Assembly (NCBI GenBank): GCA_005790565.1
Contig: SXUJ01000159.1
Location: 1 to 59,994 of the forward strand
Length of the DNA stretch: 59,994 bases
Direction of reading: 5' to 3'
Source of the DNA: Planctomycetia bacterium
Lineage (GTDB): Bacteria > Planctomycetota > Phycisphaerae > Phycisphaerales > SM1A02
Every line of letters begins with the position of its first letter. Positions within the stretch are counted from its first letter, which is position 1. Under the pieces are notes generated by a model that did not search any database, was not told the origin of the DNA, and worked only from the letters and a program-made list of their open reading frames with translations. A program made the position numbers and the translations under genes. This document shows, in pieces, positions 1 through 8,853 of this stretch.

Positions 1-636
1 CCCACACTTTGCGCGGCATTCATCGTTTCCTCCTTGCTCCCTTGCTCGGGCGCAGACGCCGCGGATCTCAAAGTCGGCTCCGCCGCGCCAAAAATTTCCG
101 TGGATGGCTGGGTGAAAGGTGAGCGGGTTCGAAAGCTTGAACCGGGAACCGCGTATGTGGTGGAGTTCTGGGCGACCTGGTGTCCGCCGTGCGTCGCAAG
201 CATTCCGCATCTCACCGAGTTGCAGAAGGCAAATCCCAACATCATTTTCATTGGCGTGGCGGGCAGCGAGCGCACGAAGAACGCCGCGGCCGGAGTGAAG
301 AAGTTTGTTGCCGGTCAAGGTGAGAAGATGGAGTACAGAGTTGCGATTGATAGCGACAATTCCATGAGCAAGGCATGGATGCAAGCTGCCAAGCAGGGCG
401 GCATTCCCTGCGCATTTGTCGTGGGCACGGACGGAAAGATCGCGTTCATTGGACACCCAACAAGCGATCAATTCTCCGAGGCCATTGCAGTGCAATCGAA
501 GAGCAGCAAGCTGCCGGAGAAGAAGCCGGCGAAGTCTGACGACAGTGATGCCGGTGAAGCAAGAGAAACCGCACCCGTGGAAGAGGCACCGGCGAAGCCC
601 GCTGGTTCCTCTGACGCGCCTGCAAAGCCGATCTGA
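1..636 (+). CDS. TlpA-like thioredoxin-fold protein, 5' partial
   Basis: Thiol-disulfide oxidoreductase of the TlpA/ResA type, expected to act outside the cytoplasm. The WCPPC active site is at residues 49-53 of the listed ORF, and the cis-proline region reads 'GGIPCAF'. The TTG start in the ORF track (base 34) is probably not real: the frame stays open to base 1 and reads 'TLCAAFIVSSLLPCSGADA', which looks like the end of a signal peptide or lipobox, so the true start lies left of the window. The last 45 residues are a Lys/Pro/Glu/Ala-rich tail, probably disordered. It resembles the protein at 6120 (a similar 'GHP' segment follows the fold), so the two may be related. The substrate cannot be told from sequence. 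Confidence 0.8.
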   Translation, partial: PTLCAAFIVSSLLPCSGADAADLKVGSAAPKISVDGWVKGERVRKLEPGTAYVVEFWATWCPPCVASIPHLTELQKANPNIIFIGVAGSERTKNAAAGVKKFVAGQGEKMEYRVAIDSDNSMSKAWMQAAKQGGIPCAFVVGTDGKIAFIGHPTSDQFSEAIAVQSKSSKLPEKKPAKSDDSDAGEARETAPVEEAPAKPAGSSDAPAKPI

Positions 637-746
637 GCCGAACTGCGAAAGACTGATTGCTTGCGAGGATTGGGATTCGATCGTGAACATCTTGGTCCCG
701 TCGTCCCCGCCTCAGTAGGAACGGGCAACACCTCGCGGGACCACTC

Positions 747-3464
747 ATGTCGACCGAATCTCCGCTTTGCCATCGCGCTTCATCCTCCCTGCGAACACTC
801 TCGAGTGCCGCGCTTGCATTCGTCTGCGCGACCTCCGGGCTCGCGCAGACTGGCTTCATCAACTTTGAATCACCGCAGTCGCACCCGATTGATGTCACGC
901 CGGATGGAAGCAAACTCGTCGCGGTCAATACGGCGGACGGCCAGTTGGAGGTCTTCGACCTCGTCGACGGAATGCCGGTGCGGCGAGGCGCAGTTCCGGT
1001 TGGTGTGGATCCAGTTTCCGTGCGCGTTCGCAGTAACGGTGAAGCTTGGGTCGTGAACCAGATCTCCGATTCCGTCAGTGTGGTGGACCTCGCCTCGATG
1101 CGCGTGATGCGCACCATACTCGTGGGCGATGAGCCGGCCGACATTGTCTTTACGGTGAAGCCCGCGCGCGCGTTTGTATCACTCGCCGCATCGTCGAGGT
1201 TGGTGAGCTTTGATCCCGCGAGTGCGACGCCGAGCCTGACGACTACGGTGATCAACGGCGCACAGCCGCGCGCGCTCGCAGTCAGCCCCTCCGGCACGCT
1301 TGTCTATGTCGCGATCTTTGAATCGGGCAACAAGACAACCGTCATTCCACGGACCACAGTGAACAGCCCGGCAAGTCCCTACGCGGGCGTCAATCCTCCG
1401 CCGAACTCGGGGAACGCATTCAATCCACCCCGCGCCGTCGGTCAACCACTGCCGCCACGAGTCGCACACATCGCGCGCAAGAATGCCGCGAATCAGTGGA
1501 TCGATGACAACAACCGAAACTGGACCAGTCAGATCACTTGGGATGTCGTCGACAACGATATCGCGGTTGTGAACGGGACAACGCTTGCGACGACTTATGT
1601 CACTGGCTTGATGAGTTGTGTGGCAGGGATTGGCGTCGCGCCGAGCGGAACGATCTTGGCAGTCGGCATCGAGGCGAGTAACGAGATTCGATTTGAGCCC
1701 GTGATTGACGCAAAGTTCGCGAAGATGTTTGGCGCATTCGTCCAATCCGGCGGTACTGGCACGCCAGTGATTACGGATCTCAACCCGCATCTCACCTACA
1801 CGACATCCTCCATTCCTGAACTCGAGCGGTATCAGTCGATTGGCGATCCGCGCGGCGTTGCGTGGTTGCCCGACGGCAGTGCCGCGTTCGTGGCATCGCT
1901 TGGTTCGAACGCAGTCATCGCGTTGAGCCCCTCCGGTTCCCGACTCGCGAAAGTCGCGGTGGGAGAGGGGCCCAGCGGTCTCGTTGCGTCGCCGAGCGGG
2001 GACTTTGTGTATGTGCTGAATCGTTTCGACGGGTCGGTGAGTGCGATCAGCTCGACATCGCTTGCCGAGTCTGCGCGCGTGGCCTTCCACGATGCGACGC
2101 CGATCCTTGTGAAGAACGGTCGTCGCTTCATCTTCGACACGAATCTCACCTCCGGCCTCGGCCACACAGCATGCGCGACGTGCCACATCGATGGTCGCAG
2201 CGATCGACTCGGGTGGGACCTTGGGGATCCGACCGGCGCGGTGCAGGCATTCGATGAGACCTGTCAAGTTCCGGGTTGCATTGCGTGGCATCCCATGAAG
2301 GGGCCTATGACAACGCAGACACTCTTCGGCATCATCGGGAACGAGCCGATGCACTGGCGCGGCGAGAAGGATGACATCACGGAGTTCAACGCGGCGTTTA
2401 CACATCTCCAAGGTCGATCGGCGGAGCTGACGATGGCGGAGATGTCGTCGATGACCGACTACCTCGCGTCCCTCACCTTCCCTCCTAATCCGAACCGAAA
2501 CCTCGACAATTCACTCAAGACATCGCTGCCGATCTTTGGCGGCGTGGTGACCGGTATCGGCGGCACGGGCAATCCGGTTACGGGGCAAACGATCTTTAAC
2601 AACGCGCAGATCTTTGGCGCGCCTCCTGGGCTGACTTGCCTCAATTGTCACGCGGGGATCATCGGCTCCAACAATGTTGTGGACATTCCTGCTCCCGGTG
2701 GCGAAGCGCAGAATCGCAAGAACGCTCCACTTCGCGATGTTTGGCGAAAGGTAGGCGCGAATCGAGGCTCAACGACGGCGCTTCGCGGTTTCGGGTTTGA
2801 CCACAATGGAGAAGAGGCGACGATTCAGGACCTGCTCTCGGTCGGGTTTGCATTCCCTGGGGGCGCGGTTGGTGCGCAGCAGCGTCGTGATGTCGAAGCA
2901 TTCTGCCTCTCGTTTGGCACGGAGACACTCGCAGGTGTCGGAGCGCAGACGACGGCGACCGGAGTCGGCAACGACACGGCGCGCATCAATGCATTCGTGG
3001 CATTGGCGTCGGCCGGTCAGGTTGCACTCATCGTGAAGGGCAATCAAAGTGGTGCCGCGAGGGGATGGGTGTTCCAAGGCGGAAGTTTCCGAAGCGATCG
3101 TGCGGCAGAGCCGCTGCTCTCGCCCGCGCAACTGCTCGCGCTGGCCTCGGTTGGGAGTGAATTGACTTACACACTTGTCCCCGCCGGAACGCAGTTGCGA
3201 CTGGGCGTCGATCGCGATACCGACACGTACTTCGATGCGGATGAGATTCTCGCAGGCAGCGACCCCGCGGACGCCAACAGCATCCCTAGTGTCTGCCTCG
3301 CCGATATCGCGCCGACGCAACATGATGGAGTTGTCAACGCGCAGGACCTGTCAGCGATGTTGTCGCAATGGGGATCGGGGGGATTTGCCGATCTCAATCA
3401 TGATGGGATCACCGACGCTGCCGACATGTCAATACTTCTGAGCGCATGGGGAGATTGCAACTAG
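747..3464 (+). CDS. Secreted YncE-like beta-propeller / di-heme cytochrome c protein with C-terminal dockerin-like repeat
   Basis: A 905-residue exported protein. A signal peptide ('SAALAFVCATSGLAQ') is followed by propeller repeats of the YncE/lactonase type ('HPIDVTPDGSKLVAVNTADGQLEVFDL', 'DPVSVRVRSNGEAWVVNQISDSVSVVDL'). Two CxxCH heme-c sites follow: CATCH near residue 478 and CLNCH near residue 633. The segment 'MHWRGEKDDITEFNAAF' between them is typical of cytochrome c peroxidase/MauG-like domains. The last 50 residues carry two EF-hand-like dockerin repeats ('DGVVNAQDLSAMLSQWG', 'DLNHDGITDAADMSILLSAWGDC'). A redox role at or outside the cell surface is likely, but the substrate is unknown. 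Start ATG at 747 directly precedes the signal peptide. Confidence 0.8.
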   Translation: MSTESPLCHRASSSLRTLSSAALAFVCATSGLAQTGFINFESPQSHPIDVTPDGSKLVAVNTADGQLEVFDLVDGMPVRRGAVPVGVDPVSVRVRSNGEAWVVNQISDSVSVVDLASMRVMRTILVGDEPADIVFTVKPARAFVSLAASSRLVSFDPASATPSLTTTVINGAQPRALAVSPSGTLVYVAIFESGNKTTVIPRTTVNSPASPYAGVNPPPNSGNAFNPPRAVGQPLPPRVAHIARKNAANQWIDDNNRNWTSQITWDVVDNDIAVVNGTTLATTYVTGLMSCVAGIGVAPSGTILAVGIEASNEIRFEPVIDAKFAKMFGAFVQSGGTGTPVITDLNPHLTYTTSSIPELERYQSIGDPRGVAWLPDGSAAFVASLGSNAVIALSPSGSRLAKVAVGEGPSGLVASPSGDFVYVLNRFDGSVSAISSTSLAESARVAFHDATPILVKNGRRFIFDTNLTSGLGHTACATCHIDGRSDRLGWDLGDPTGAVQAFDETCQVPGCIAWHPMKGPMTTQTLFGIIGNEPMHWRGEKDDITEFNAAFTHLQGRSAELTMAEMSSMTDYLASLTFPPNPNRNLDNSLKTSLPIFGGVVTGIGGTGNPVTGQTIFNNAQIFGAPPGLTCLNCHAGIIGSNNVVDIPAPGGEAQNRKNAPLRDVWRKVGANRGSTTALRGFGFDHNGEEATIQDLLSVGFAFPGGAVGAQQRRDVEAFCLSFGTETLAGVGAQTTATGVGNDTARINAFVALASAGQVALIVKGNQSGAARGWVFQGGSFRSDRAAEPLLSPAQLLALASVGSELTYTLVPAGTQLRLGVDRDTDTYFDADEILAGSDPADANSIPSVCLADIAPTQHDGVVNAQDLSAMLSQWGSGGFADLNHDGITDAADMSILLSAWGDCN

Positions 3465-3542
3465 TTCGTGCCTGTGCATCGATCCTGTCTGCACCGGTGC
3501 GCCGAGTGGTCGCGTATACTTCGTGCTCGCTCGGAACTTCTC

Positions 3543-3860
3543 ATGTCAAACATCACGGAACCCACTGGCTACAGTCACGAAGACGCACGCTTTCACGAAC
3601 TCGACGCGAAGGCCCTGGAAAAAATGCGCGCTCAGTTAGACGCAAAGCGGAAGGCCGCGGCGAGTGCCGAGGCGAAGTCCGCACATTGGCTTCGCTGCCC
3701 AAAGTGTGGCGCGGAGATGAAGGAGCAGGCGTTTGAGAATGTCGCGATCGATCAATGCCAATCCTGCAAGGGCGTGTTCTTTGACAGCGGCGAACTGGAG
3801 TTGCTCCTCAGCCACTCGAAGGCGCGTGCTGGTTTGCTTGGACGGCTTTTCAATCGATGA
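3543..3860 (+). CDS. TFIIB-type zinc-ribbon protein
   Basis: A 105-residue protein. Residues about 50-90 match the zf-TFIIB family: 'CPKCGAEMKEQAFENVAIDQCQSCKGVFFDSGELELLL', with two CxxC pairs to bind one zinc. The N-terminal half is charged and helical. I chose ATG 3543 ('MSNITEPTGYSHEDARFHEL') rather than the track start at 3468, because the extra 25 residues are Arg/Cys-rich and lie in the intergenic gap. Family members are small and widespread in bacteria; their function is not known. The next gene starts 55 bases downstream on the same strand. Confidence 0.8.
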   Translation: MSNITEPTGYSHEDARFHELDAKALEKMRAQLDAKRKAAASAEAKSAHWLRCPKCGAEMKEQAFENVAIDQCQSCKGVFFDSGELELLLSHSKARAGLLGRLFNR

Positions 3861-3882
3861 ATCGCACTCTACTGGCGAATCG

Positions 3883-3927
3883 ACCTCCATCACCTCCCAT
3901 ACCTCCAATACCTCCATGACCTCCACC
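3883..3927 (+). repeat. Five tandem 9-bp repeats (ACCTCCNNN) spanning a start codon
   Basis: Five head-to-tail copies: acctccatc, acctcccat, acctccaat, acctccatg, acctccacc. The ATG I assign to the cytochrome b562-like gene is the last three bases of copy four. Because the unit is 9 bases, gain or loss of copies would not shift the frame. On the opposite strand each copy reads GGAGGT. Confidence 0.85.
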
Positions 3928-4512
3928 CATCGAATCTCCCGACTCTCACTCGCCGCACTCGCAGCGACCACAACGATTCTCCTCGCAGTCGCGATGCCGG
4001 CGATCGCGCAGGACGCACCAGTTTCTTCGAAGTCCGTCCCAACACAGGAGGCGCCCGGCGCGCAGAACGGAGAGCAGGCACCCGTGCGCGGTGGTTCTCG
4101 TCGAGCAGGTCAAGACGGCGGCGCGCCTCGCGGTGGTCGCGGCGAGAATCCAAGCATGGGTGGTTCGATGAAGGCGATGAACCGAGCGCTCAAGTCACTC
4201 ACCGGATCGATCGAAGATGCATCGAAGACTGCGGACAATCTGAAGCTGATTGGTGAGATGGAGCGAGGTTGTATTCTCGCGAAGAACGCGCCGCTCCCCG
4301 CGGACATCCTGAAGGACGCGGCGGGCGATGCGGCGAAGGCGGAAGTTGCGACGCGCTTCCGCAAAGACATGATTCGGCTTGCTCAAGCGCTGCTTGAACT
4401 TGAACTCGCCGTCATGAATGGCAAACTTTCCGCTGCGAAGTCGATGCTTGCCAAGATCGACGCTGAGAAGGACCACGCGCACGAAGAGTTTGGCGTCGAC
4501 GAAGACGAGTGA
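3916..4512 (+). CDS. Cytochrome b562-like exported protein
   Basis: A 198-residue protein with a signal peptide ('LSLAALAATTTILLAVAMPAIAQ'), a Gly/Arg/Gln-rich linker of about 60 residues, and a C-terminal four-helix domain of about 115 residues resembling cytochrome b562. The pattern 'SMKAMNRALKSLTGSI' matches the b562 helix with the Met heme ligand, and 'AEKDHAHEEF' matches the C-terminal helix with the His ligand. This is recognition by eye from motif spacing, not an alignment. ATG 3916 was chosen because it directly precedes the signal peptide; the track start at 3733 lies inside the upstream gene. It may serve as a periplasmic electron carrier, or as a heme-free relative. Confidence 0.6.
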   Translation: MTSTHRISRLSLAALAATTTILLAVAMPAIAQDAPVSSKSVPTQEAPGAQNGEQAPVRGGSRRAGQDGGAPRGGRGENPSMGGSMKAMNRALKSLTGSIEDASKTADNLKLIGEMERGCILAKNAPLPADILKDAAGDAAKAEVATRFRKDMIRLAQALLELELAVMNGKLSAAKSMLAKIDAEKDHAHEEFGVDEDE

Positions 4513-4539
4513 TTCGCACGCGAGGTACGCGGTACGCGC

Positions 4540-5100
4540 TCAAGAGCCGTGGTCGGCGTTTGATTCGAACAGTAGCCACTGCATCATCGCGCCGCGATCT
4601 TCAATCGACCAACGCTCGTCATAGATGCATGCCCAGACCATGCGCCACTGTGCGTTTTTCTCGCCGTCAAGCTTCCAGTAACGAGCGGACTCCTCGGCGG
4701 TGATCTCGTTCGACCCGAACTTATGATCGAGTGGCAGCATGCTCCGCACCGTCGCGAGGTATGGCTTCGCGAGGTTACGGAAACTCTCGAATCGCGTCTC
4801 GGAGACGATTTGCTGTGCTCGAACCCGAACTTGTGCTTCGCTCACAGGGGCGGCAAGGCCGGTGGATCCCATGTCGTCGACCGAAATCTTCGTCGCGGGG
4901 CGAACTTTCAAGGATTCGAGTTCTTGGGGGGTGAGCGCTCGGCTCTGATTTCCGCTCTCAACCGTACGCGCCGCACTTGCCGGAGGCGTCGCATCACCCG
5001 CAGCATTCGTGTGCTCGCAGCCAACGACGAGAAGCCCTGACGCCGCACTCGCTGCAATGGCTCCAATCAGAGACAGAGTATGCAAATCTCGGCGGATCAC
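4540..5100 (-). CDS. Putative lipoprotein coupled to the upstream pseudopilin gene
   Basis: With GTG 5100 as start the protein has 186 residues: 'IRRDLHTLSLIGAIAASAASGLLVVGCEH', an N-terminal signal with a lipobox-like 'VVGC', followed by an Ala/Thr/Pro linker and a soluble domain rich in Trp near its end ('YWKLDGEKNAQWRMVWACIYDERW'). I do not recognise the family. The GTG overlaps the TGA stop of the pseudopilin gene (GTGA), a classic arrangement for translational coupling, and I prefer it to the track start at 5136. The coupling suggests a role tied to the pilin-like protein, perhaps at the outer membrane; that is inference. Confidence 0.65.
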   Translation of the reverse strand: MIRRDLHTLSLIGAIAASAASGLLVVGCEHTNAAGDATPPASAARTVESGNQSRALTPQELESLKVRPATKISVDDMGSTGLAAPVSEAQVRVRAQQIVSETRFESFRNLAKPYLATVRSMLPLDHKFGSNEITAEESARYWKLDGEKNAQWRMVWACIYDERWSIEDRGAMMQWLLFESNADHGS

Positions 5101-5909
5101 CAATCTTGCCCTGGATAGAGGTGGAGGACGAGCCACTTGTAATCAGGAGTTTCGAAAAAGAAACTCTCTTGTTCGAGATTCATGAAGTGGTCGACGTCCG
5201 CCTGATTAGACGCGTGATGGAACGGCTCGGTATGCCCGTCCATGTACGAGAACTCCCAATACCCTGGATTCCAGTTGTGCAACTTGTCGCGCCAGACAAA
5301 GCTGAAGTTGCCCATGATCATCCAGCCATCGTGGTTGTATTTGCGATGATCGAATTCGCTGACGCAGCAGAGTGTTTCGGCTGGATGCACGACTTTCGAC
5401 ATGCGGTCGATCTGCGCGCTTGGAGGGCCGCCCCAGAAGACTGCGGTTTCGGTCGAGGCGAGGAATCCATTCAGTGAGTAACTCCGCAATCGATCGGTTG
5501 CCGAATGCGGATCGAACGGACTCTTGTAGACGGTGAGGTCTCCGATGTAACTCCACAGCGCGCCATTCGTCATGGCTGACTCCGTTTCGAAGCCTTCTTC
5601 GGTCGTGTTGCCAGCGACAGAACTCACAACCCAGTCGTAGGTAGGGTGCGCGCCAGTGTCAACCCCCGCAAACTTGCCACTATTCTCAACGAAGTAGGAG
5701 AGAAAGCCTGTCGTAATGGTTCGCTGATGCTGCATCGACTCAGTCATTCGAACTTGCTGCTTCAACTTTCCGGCGCCGACTAGAATCAGGGAGAGGAGGA
5801 ACCCAACGACCGCGACTACGACGAGCAATTCAACGAGCGTGAAGGCGCGTCGACGCGCTTGCACGAGCCCAGCCGGAGCGGCGGAAATTGTGAGTCGTTG
5901 TGCGTCCAT
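5097..5909 (-). CDS. Prepilin-type (type II pseudopilin-like) protein
   Basis: A 270-residue protein with a prepilin signal: 'RRRAFTLVELLVVVAVVGFLLSLILVGAGKL' at about residues 19-49. The conserved Glu at position 5 of the mature chain is present, as needed for prepilin peptidase processing and assembly. The body ends with 'WEFSYMDGHTEPFHHA', resembling the H-X9-DG region common in planctomycete pseudopilin-like proteins. Planctomycetes usually carry many such proteins, and their roles are mostly unknown. The stop overlaps the start of the lipoprotein gene at 5100, so the two are probably one transcript. Confidence 0.85.
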   Translation of the reverse strand: MDAQRLTISAAPAGLVQARRRAFTLVELLVVVAVVGFLLSLILVGAGKLKQQVRMTESMQHQRTITTGFLSYFVENSGKFAGVDTGAHPTYDWVVSSVAGNTTEEGFETESAMTNGALWSYIGDLTVYKSPFDPHSATDRLRSYSLNGFLASTETAVFWGGPPSAQIDRMSKVVHPAETLCCVSEFDHRKYNHDGWMIMGNFSFVWRDKLHNWNPGYWEFSYMDGHTEPFHHASNQADVDHFMNLEQESFFFETPDYKWLVLHLYPGQDW

Positions 5910-6119
5910 ACAAGGAACAATCGCTCAAGAAGCGGGTGCAGTCAAGGGTAGGTTCGCACCGAGTAGCGCGTTAGTTCCTGGTTTGAGGCGATCAGGGGTA
6001 GGGCAGGGTTGCGGAGCGGTGTTGGTTGTAGTAGTTTCTGATATCGGTTTCTTCGGAAGAACCGCTCGGTCCTGCGGCGAGAAGAGTGGAAAGCCTTAGA
6101 TGTTGCTAGGAGTGTTGGT

Positions 6120-7358
6120 ATGCGGATTCGAATCGTTTGGGGCGCTGTTTTCATAATCATTGTCGGGCGGGGAGCCGCATTCGAGGCAGCCGACCTCGGG
6201 CAGTCCGCGCCCCCTCCCGCGCCTCAGCCCATCGCGGCACCCCCAACGCCACCTCCGCCAGCGACGCCGCCAACCTGGCGCCGTGCCCGCCCCCGCCTCT
6301 TCCCAGCGGCCAAGGTCGCATTTCCGCAGATCGCATCCTGGGTGCAGGGTGGCCCGGTCGTTGGCTGGGAGCCGGGCAAGGTGTACCTCATCGAGTTTTT
6401 CCTCACGACCTGCGGGCATTGCGAGGAATCAGCCCCGCTCGTCGCTGAGTATGCGCGCGCATTCGCCGATCGCGGCGTTGTGCTCTTTGCAGTGACTGAA
6501 GAGGAGCCGGGACTCGTCACCGCGTGGCTCGGAGAAGAAAATCGACGGGAGGTACTCACCTACCCAATCGCCGCAGACCCAGACAAGTCGACGCTCTCGC
6601 AGTTTCAACTCGCCACGCTGCAACACACCACGCCGAGAGTCTTCGTTGTGCAAGACGGAGTGGTGCAGTGGTATGGACATCCCGACGAGCTGGACAAGCC
6701 GCTGGGTGCGGTGCTGGAGGGGACCTGGAAGCCGGAGTTGATTCGCGCGGAGTTCATCCTCAACTCGCAAGAGAAGCGCGCGCGGGATGAAATCAACCAG
6801 GCCTATGCGGCATGTGAAAAGAGTGGAGACTGGAGCCAACTGCGCATCCTTGTCGATGCGATTATCGCCGGATTTTCGGAACGAAAGTCAGTCTTCGAGT
6901 TGATTCGGTTTGGGGCACTTGTCGGATCGATGGGCGAAGAAGCGGAGGGGTACGCGTATGGACGCACGCTTGCGAGTCAGTACCAAGCAGACGCGACCGT
7001 GCTCCGGTCTATCGCAAAGACAGTCTTAAGTGCGGCGTATGTCCAGCATCGAGATGTCCCGTGGGCGTTTGAACTTGCGCAGCGAGCCGATGCCCTCTCA
7101 GGCGGAAACGATGCGCGCGCCGCCGAGACGCTCGCGCTTGCATTTTGGTCGATGGGCGATCGCGCACAAGCGCTTTCGAATCTGGAGCGTGCGATCTCAC
7201 TCGATGCGACGGGGAAACTGCGACCGCAGTGGGCGCAGAAACTTGCTCGCTGGAAGGATGCGGTTCCTGGCCCAGAGCCGAGTAAGGCGCGCAATACTGT
7301 CCGGGGGAAGACCGCCGACGATCCGAACGAGGATGAGTCCTCAACGACCGCAAAGTGA
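6120..7358 (+). CDS. Exported thioredoxin-fold protein with C-terminal TPR-like region
   Basis: A 412-residue protein. An N-terminal signal ('VWGAVFIIIVGRGAAFEAAD') is followed by a Pro/Ala-rich linker (about residues 30-60) and a thioredoxin-like domain with active site CGHC ('LIEFFLTTCGHCEESAPLVAEYARAF'). The domain ends with 'TPRVFVVQDGVVQWYGHPDELDKPL'. From about residue 220 the chain is helical and repeat-like ('AAETLALAFWSMGDRAQALSNLERAISLDATGKL' is a clear TPR unit). CGHC is the motif of protein disulfide isomerases, so a disulfide-exchange role in the periplasm is plausible. It shares the 'GHP' segment with the protein at base 1. Confidence 0.75.
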   Translation: MRIRIVWGAVFIIIVGRGAAFEAADLGQSAPPPAPQPIAAPPTPPPPATPPTWRRARPRLFPAAKVAFPQIASWVQGGPVVGWEPGKVYLIEFFLTTCGHCEESAPLVAEYARAFADRGVVLFAVTEEEPGLVTAWLGEENRREVLTYPIAADPDKSTLSQFQLATLQHTTPRVFVVQDGVVQWYGHPDELDKPLGAVLEGTWKPELIRAEFILNSQEKRARDEINQAYAACEKSGDWSQLRILVDAIIAGFSERKSVFELIRFGALVGSMGEEAEGYAYGRTLASQYQADATVLRSIAKTVLSAAYVQHRDVPWAFELAQRADALSGGNDARAAETLALAFWSMGDRAQALSNLERAISLDATGKLRPQWAQKLARWKDAVPGPEPSKARNTVRGKTADDPNEDESSTTAK

Positions 7359-7505
7359 ATCGAATCTCGCGGGGAGAAGCGTTGCGCATCCGTGGCGGTG
7401 CTCGGGAAGGCGCGTGGATGACTCGGAAGAAGCATGCACACGGACCGAGGTTGCGCTGCGCACAGAACCGTGAAGGTGAGCAGTCGCGTGAGTTATGATG
7501 GATCG

Positions 7506-8114
7506 ATGCGCGTTTCCAACTCAATCGTCAAGCACTCATTTGTTTTCGTCGGTCTTTTCGCCTGCGCTGGATGTGGGGGGCAGGGGCCGCTCAATAGAGA
7601 TCCCATGAGTCCGAGCGTGAAGGACTCATTGGTTGATCCGGAGCCTGACATCACTCGCGCGATTGGCGCGGATTTCTCGACCTTCAGTTCCGTACTTGTT
7701 GAGTTTCCAACCATCGCGCCTGATGCAACGCAAGGTGATGATGTTGAGTCGGCGCAACTCGACGACTTGCGCGCGAAACTGCAGAAGGACCTTGAGTCCG
7801 CGTTCTTCAAAAGGTACGCGCGGGCGTCTGCCGCAGGGCCGCAGGTGCTCGTCGTGCGCGCGAAAATCGTGCGGGCGGTTCCGAACAAGCCGTTCCGAAA
7901 TCTCGTGCCGGCTAGCCGCGTGATGGGATCGGGGCGGGGTTACGCGGCAGTGGAGGCGACGATTTCAAACGGCGGTGATGGTGCGCTGATGCTTCGCTTC
8001 CGCGACACAGACGCGACGAGTCGGGCCGGCTTGGAACAGTTCAGTACGTGGGGAGCGGTTGAAAAAACCTTCGAGCTTTGGGCGGCTGCCATTGAGGGCG
8101 CGACGGGTCGCTGA
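7506..8114 (+). CDS. Putative lipoprotein, DUF3313-like
   Basis: A 202-residue protein from ATG 7506. The signal 'SFVFVGLFACAGCGG' contains a lipobox ending at Cys, so lipid anchoring is likely. The body has one alpha/beta domain ('SSVLVEFPTIAPD...LRAKLQKDLESAFF', 'VLVVRAKIVRAVPNK', 'GYAAVEATISNGGDGALMLRFRD') whose order resembles DUF3313 lipoproteins; this is a weak match by eye. The track start at 7434 was rejected because it adds 24 residues before the signal peptide. The function is unknown. Confidence 0.6.
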   Translation: MRVSNSIVKHSFVFVGLFACAGCGGQGPLNRDPMSPSVKDSLVDPEPDITRAIGADFSTFSSVLVEFPTIAPDATQGDDVESAQLDDLRAKLQKDLESAFFKRYARASAAGPQVLVVRAKIVRAVPNKPFRNLVPASRVMGSGRGYAAVEATISNGGDGALMLRFRDTDATSRAGLEQFSTWGAVEKTFELWAAAIEGATGR

Positions 8115-8205
8115 CATCGTGCGCGAAGGAAATCGCGAACGAGGATCCTCGAAAGCGGTTCAGGCAGTTCGCCTAGGGGCAGTGACACTTACAAGCGATG
8201 CACGC

Positions 8206-8242
8206 AAAAACGAACACGGGGCGGTTCTTGCGAACCGCCCCG
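8206..8242 (-). terminator. Rho-independent terminator after the PEP-CTERM-like gene
   Basis: An 11-bp perfect stem (CGGGGCGGTTC/GAACCGCCCCG) with a 4-base loop lies 69 bases past the stop of the leftward gene. Read leftward it is followed after 6 bases by TTTTT. It may also stop rightward transcription from the lipoprotein gene, though no T-run follows on that side. Confidence 0.8.
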
Positions 8243-8310
8243 AGTCATGTGTCAACTTGGCTTGACTCTCTCCAGTTCCGAGAAACCGTGCGAGGTCAAC
8301 CGATTCGCGA

Positions 8311-8853
8311 TTAGCGGCGACGACGGCCAGCGAGGCCGGCGAGACCGAGAAGGGCGATCGCGCCTGGAGCTGGAACCTCGTTCACGCCGTGAAGCGTGAT
8401 CGTGCCACTCCATGTGCCGGAGGTGCCAGCAGCACCGTAACCGTTTCCGATCCAGACCGACATGGTTGGATTTGCAGCCATGTCAATGCCGGTCGTGAAA
8501 TTCACGGTGCCGATCGAGGTCGTACCAACCGCAGAGCTTCCGCCGTTTGGCCAGAAGTACCGCTGACCGGCTTGGAGGTTCGAGTACCCGCCGCACTGGA
8601 GCATGCCGCCCGCTGCGAGAGGCGTACCAGCAACATACACGGCCAGATCGTCGGCGTAGGTCCAGGAAACCGAGGCGTTGAGGACGACGTTGATGGAAGC
8701 GCCGGTGAGGGTGCCCGAGAGGCTGCCCGCGGTCGCGGCTTCCACAAAGTTAAATCCTGCGAACGTTTGGCTCGTCAAGGTGTAGGTCACATCGGCCGAG
8801 GCGGCGGATGCAACGGCGGCAGCGAGCGTGCCGACTGCAAGCATGGTCTTCAT
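8311..8853 (-). CDS. Exported protein with PEP-CTERM-like sorting signal
   Basis: A 180-residue secreted protein. It has a signal peptide ('MLAVGTLAAAVASAASA'), a beta-rich Gly/Ser/Thr body, and the C-terminal tail 'VPAPGAIALLGLAGLAGRRRR': a Pro-containing motif, a short hydrophobic helix and an Arg cluster. This is the planctomycete form of the PEP-CTERM sorting signal, expected to be processed by an exosortase, which is not in this window. ATG 8853 was chosen over the track start (8865) because GGAGAG lies just upstream and it gives the cleaner signal peptide. The molecular role is unknown. Confidence 0.8.
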   Translation of the reverse strand: MKTMLAVGTLAAAVASAASADVTYTLTSQTFAGFNFVEAATAGSLSGTLTGASINVVLNASVSWTYADDLAVYVAGTPLAAGGMLQCGGYSNLQAGQRYFWPNGGSSAVGTTSIGTVNFTTGIDMAANPTMSVWIGNGYGAAGTSGTWSGTITLHGVNEVPAPGAIALLGLAGLAGRRRR

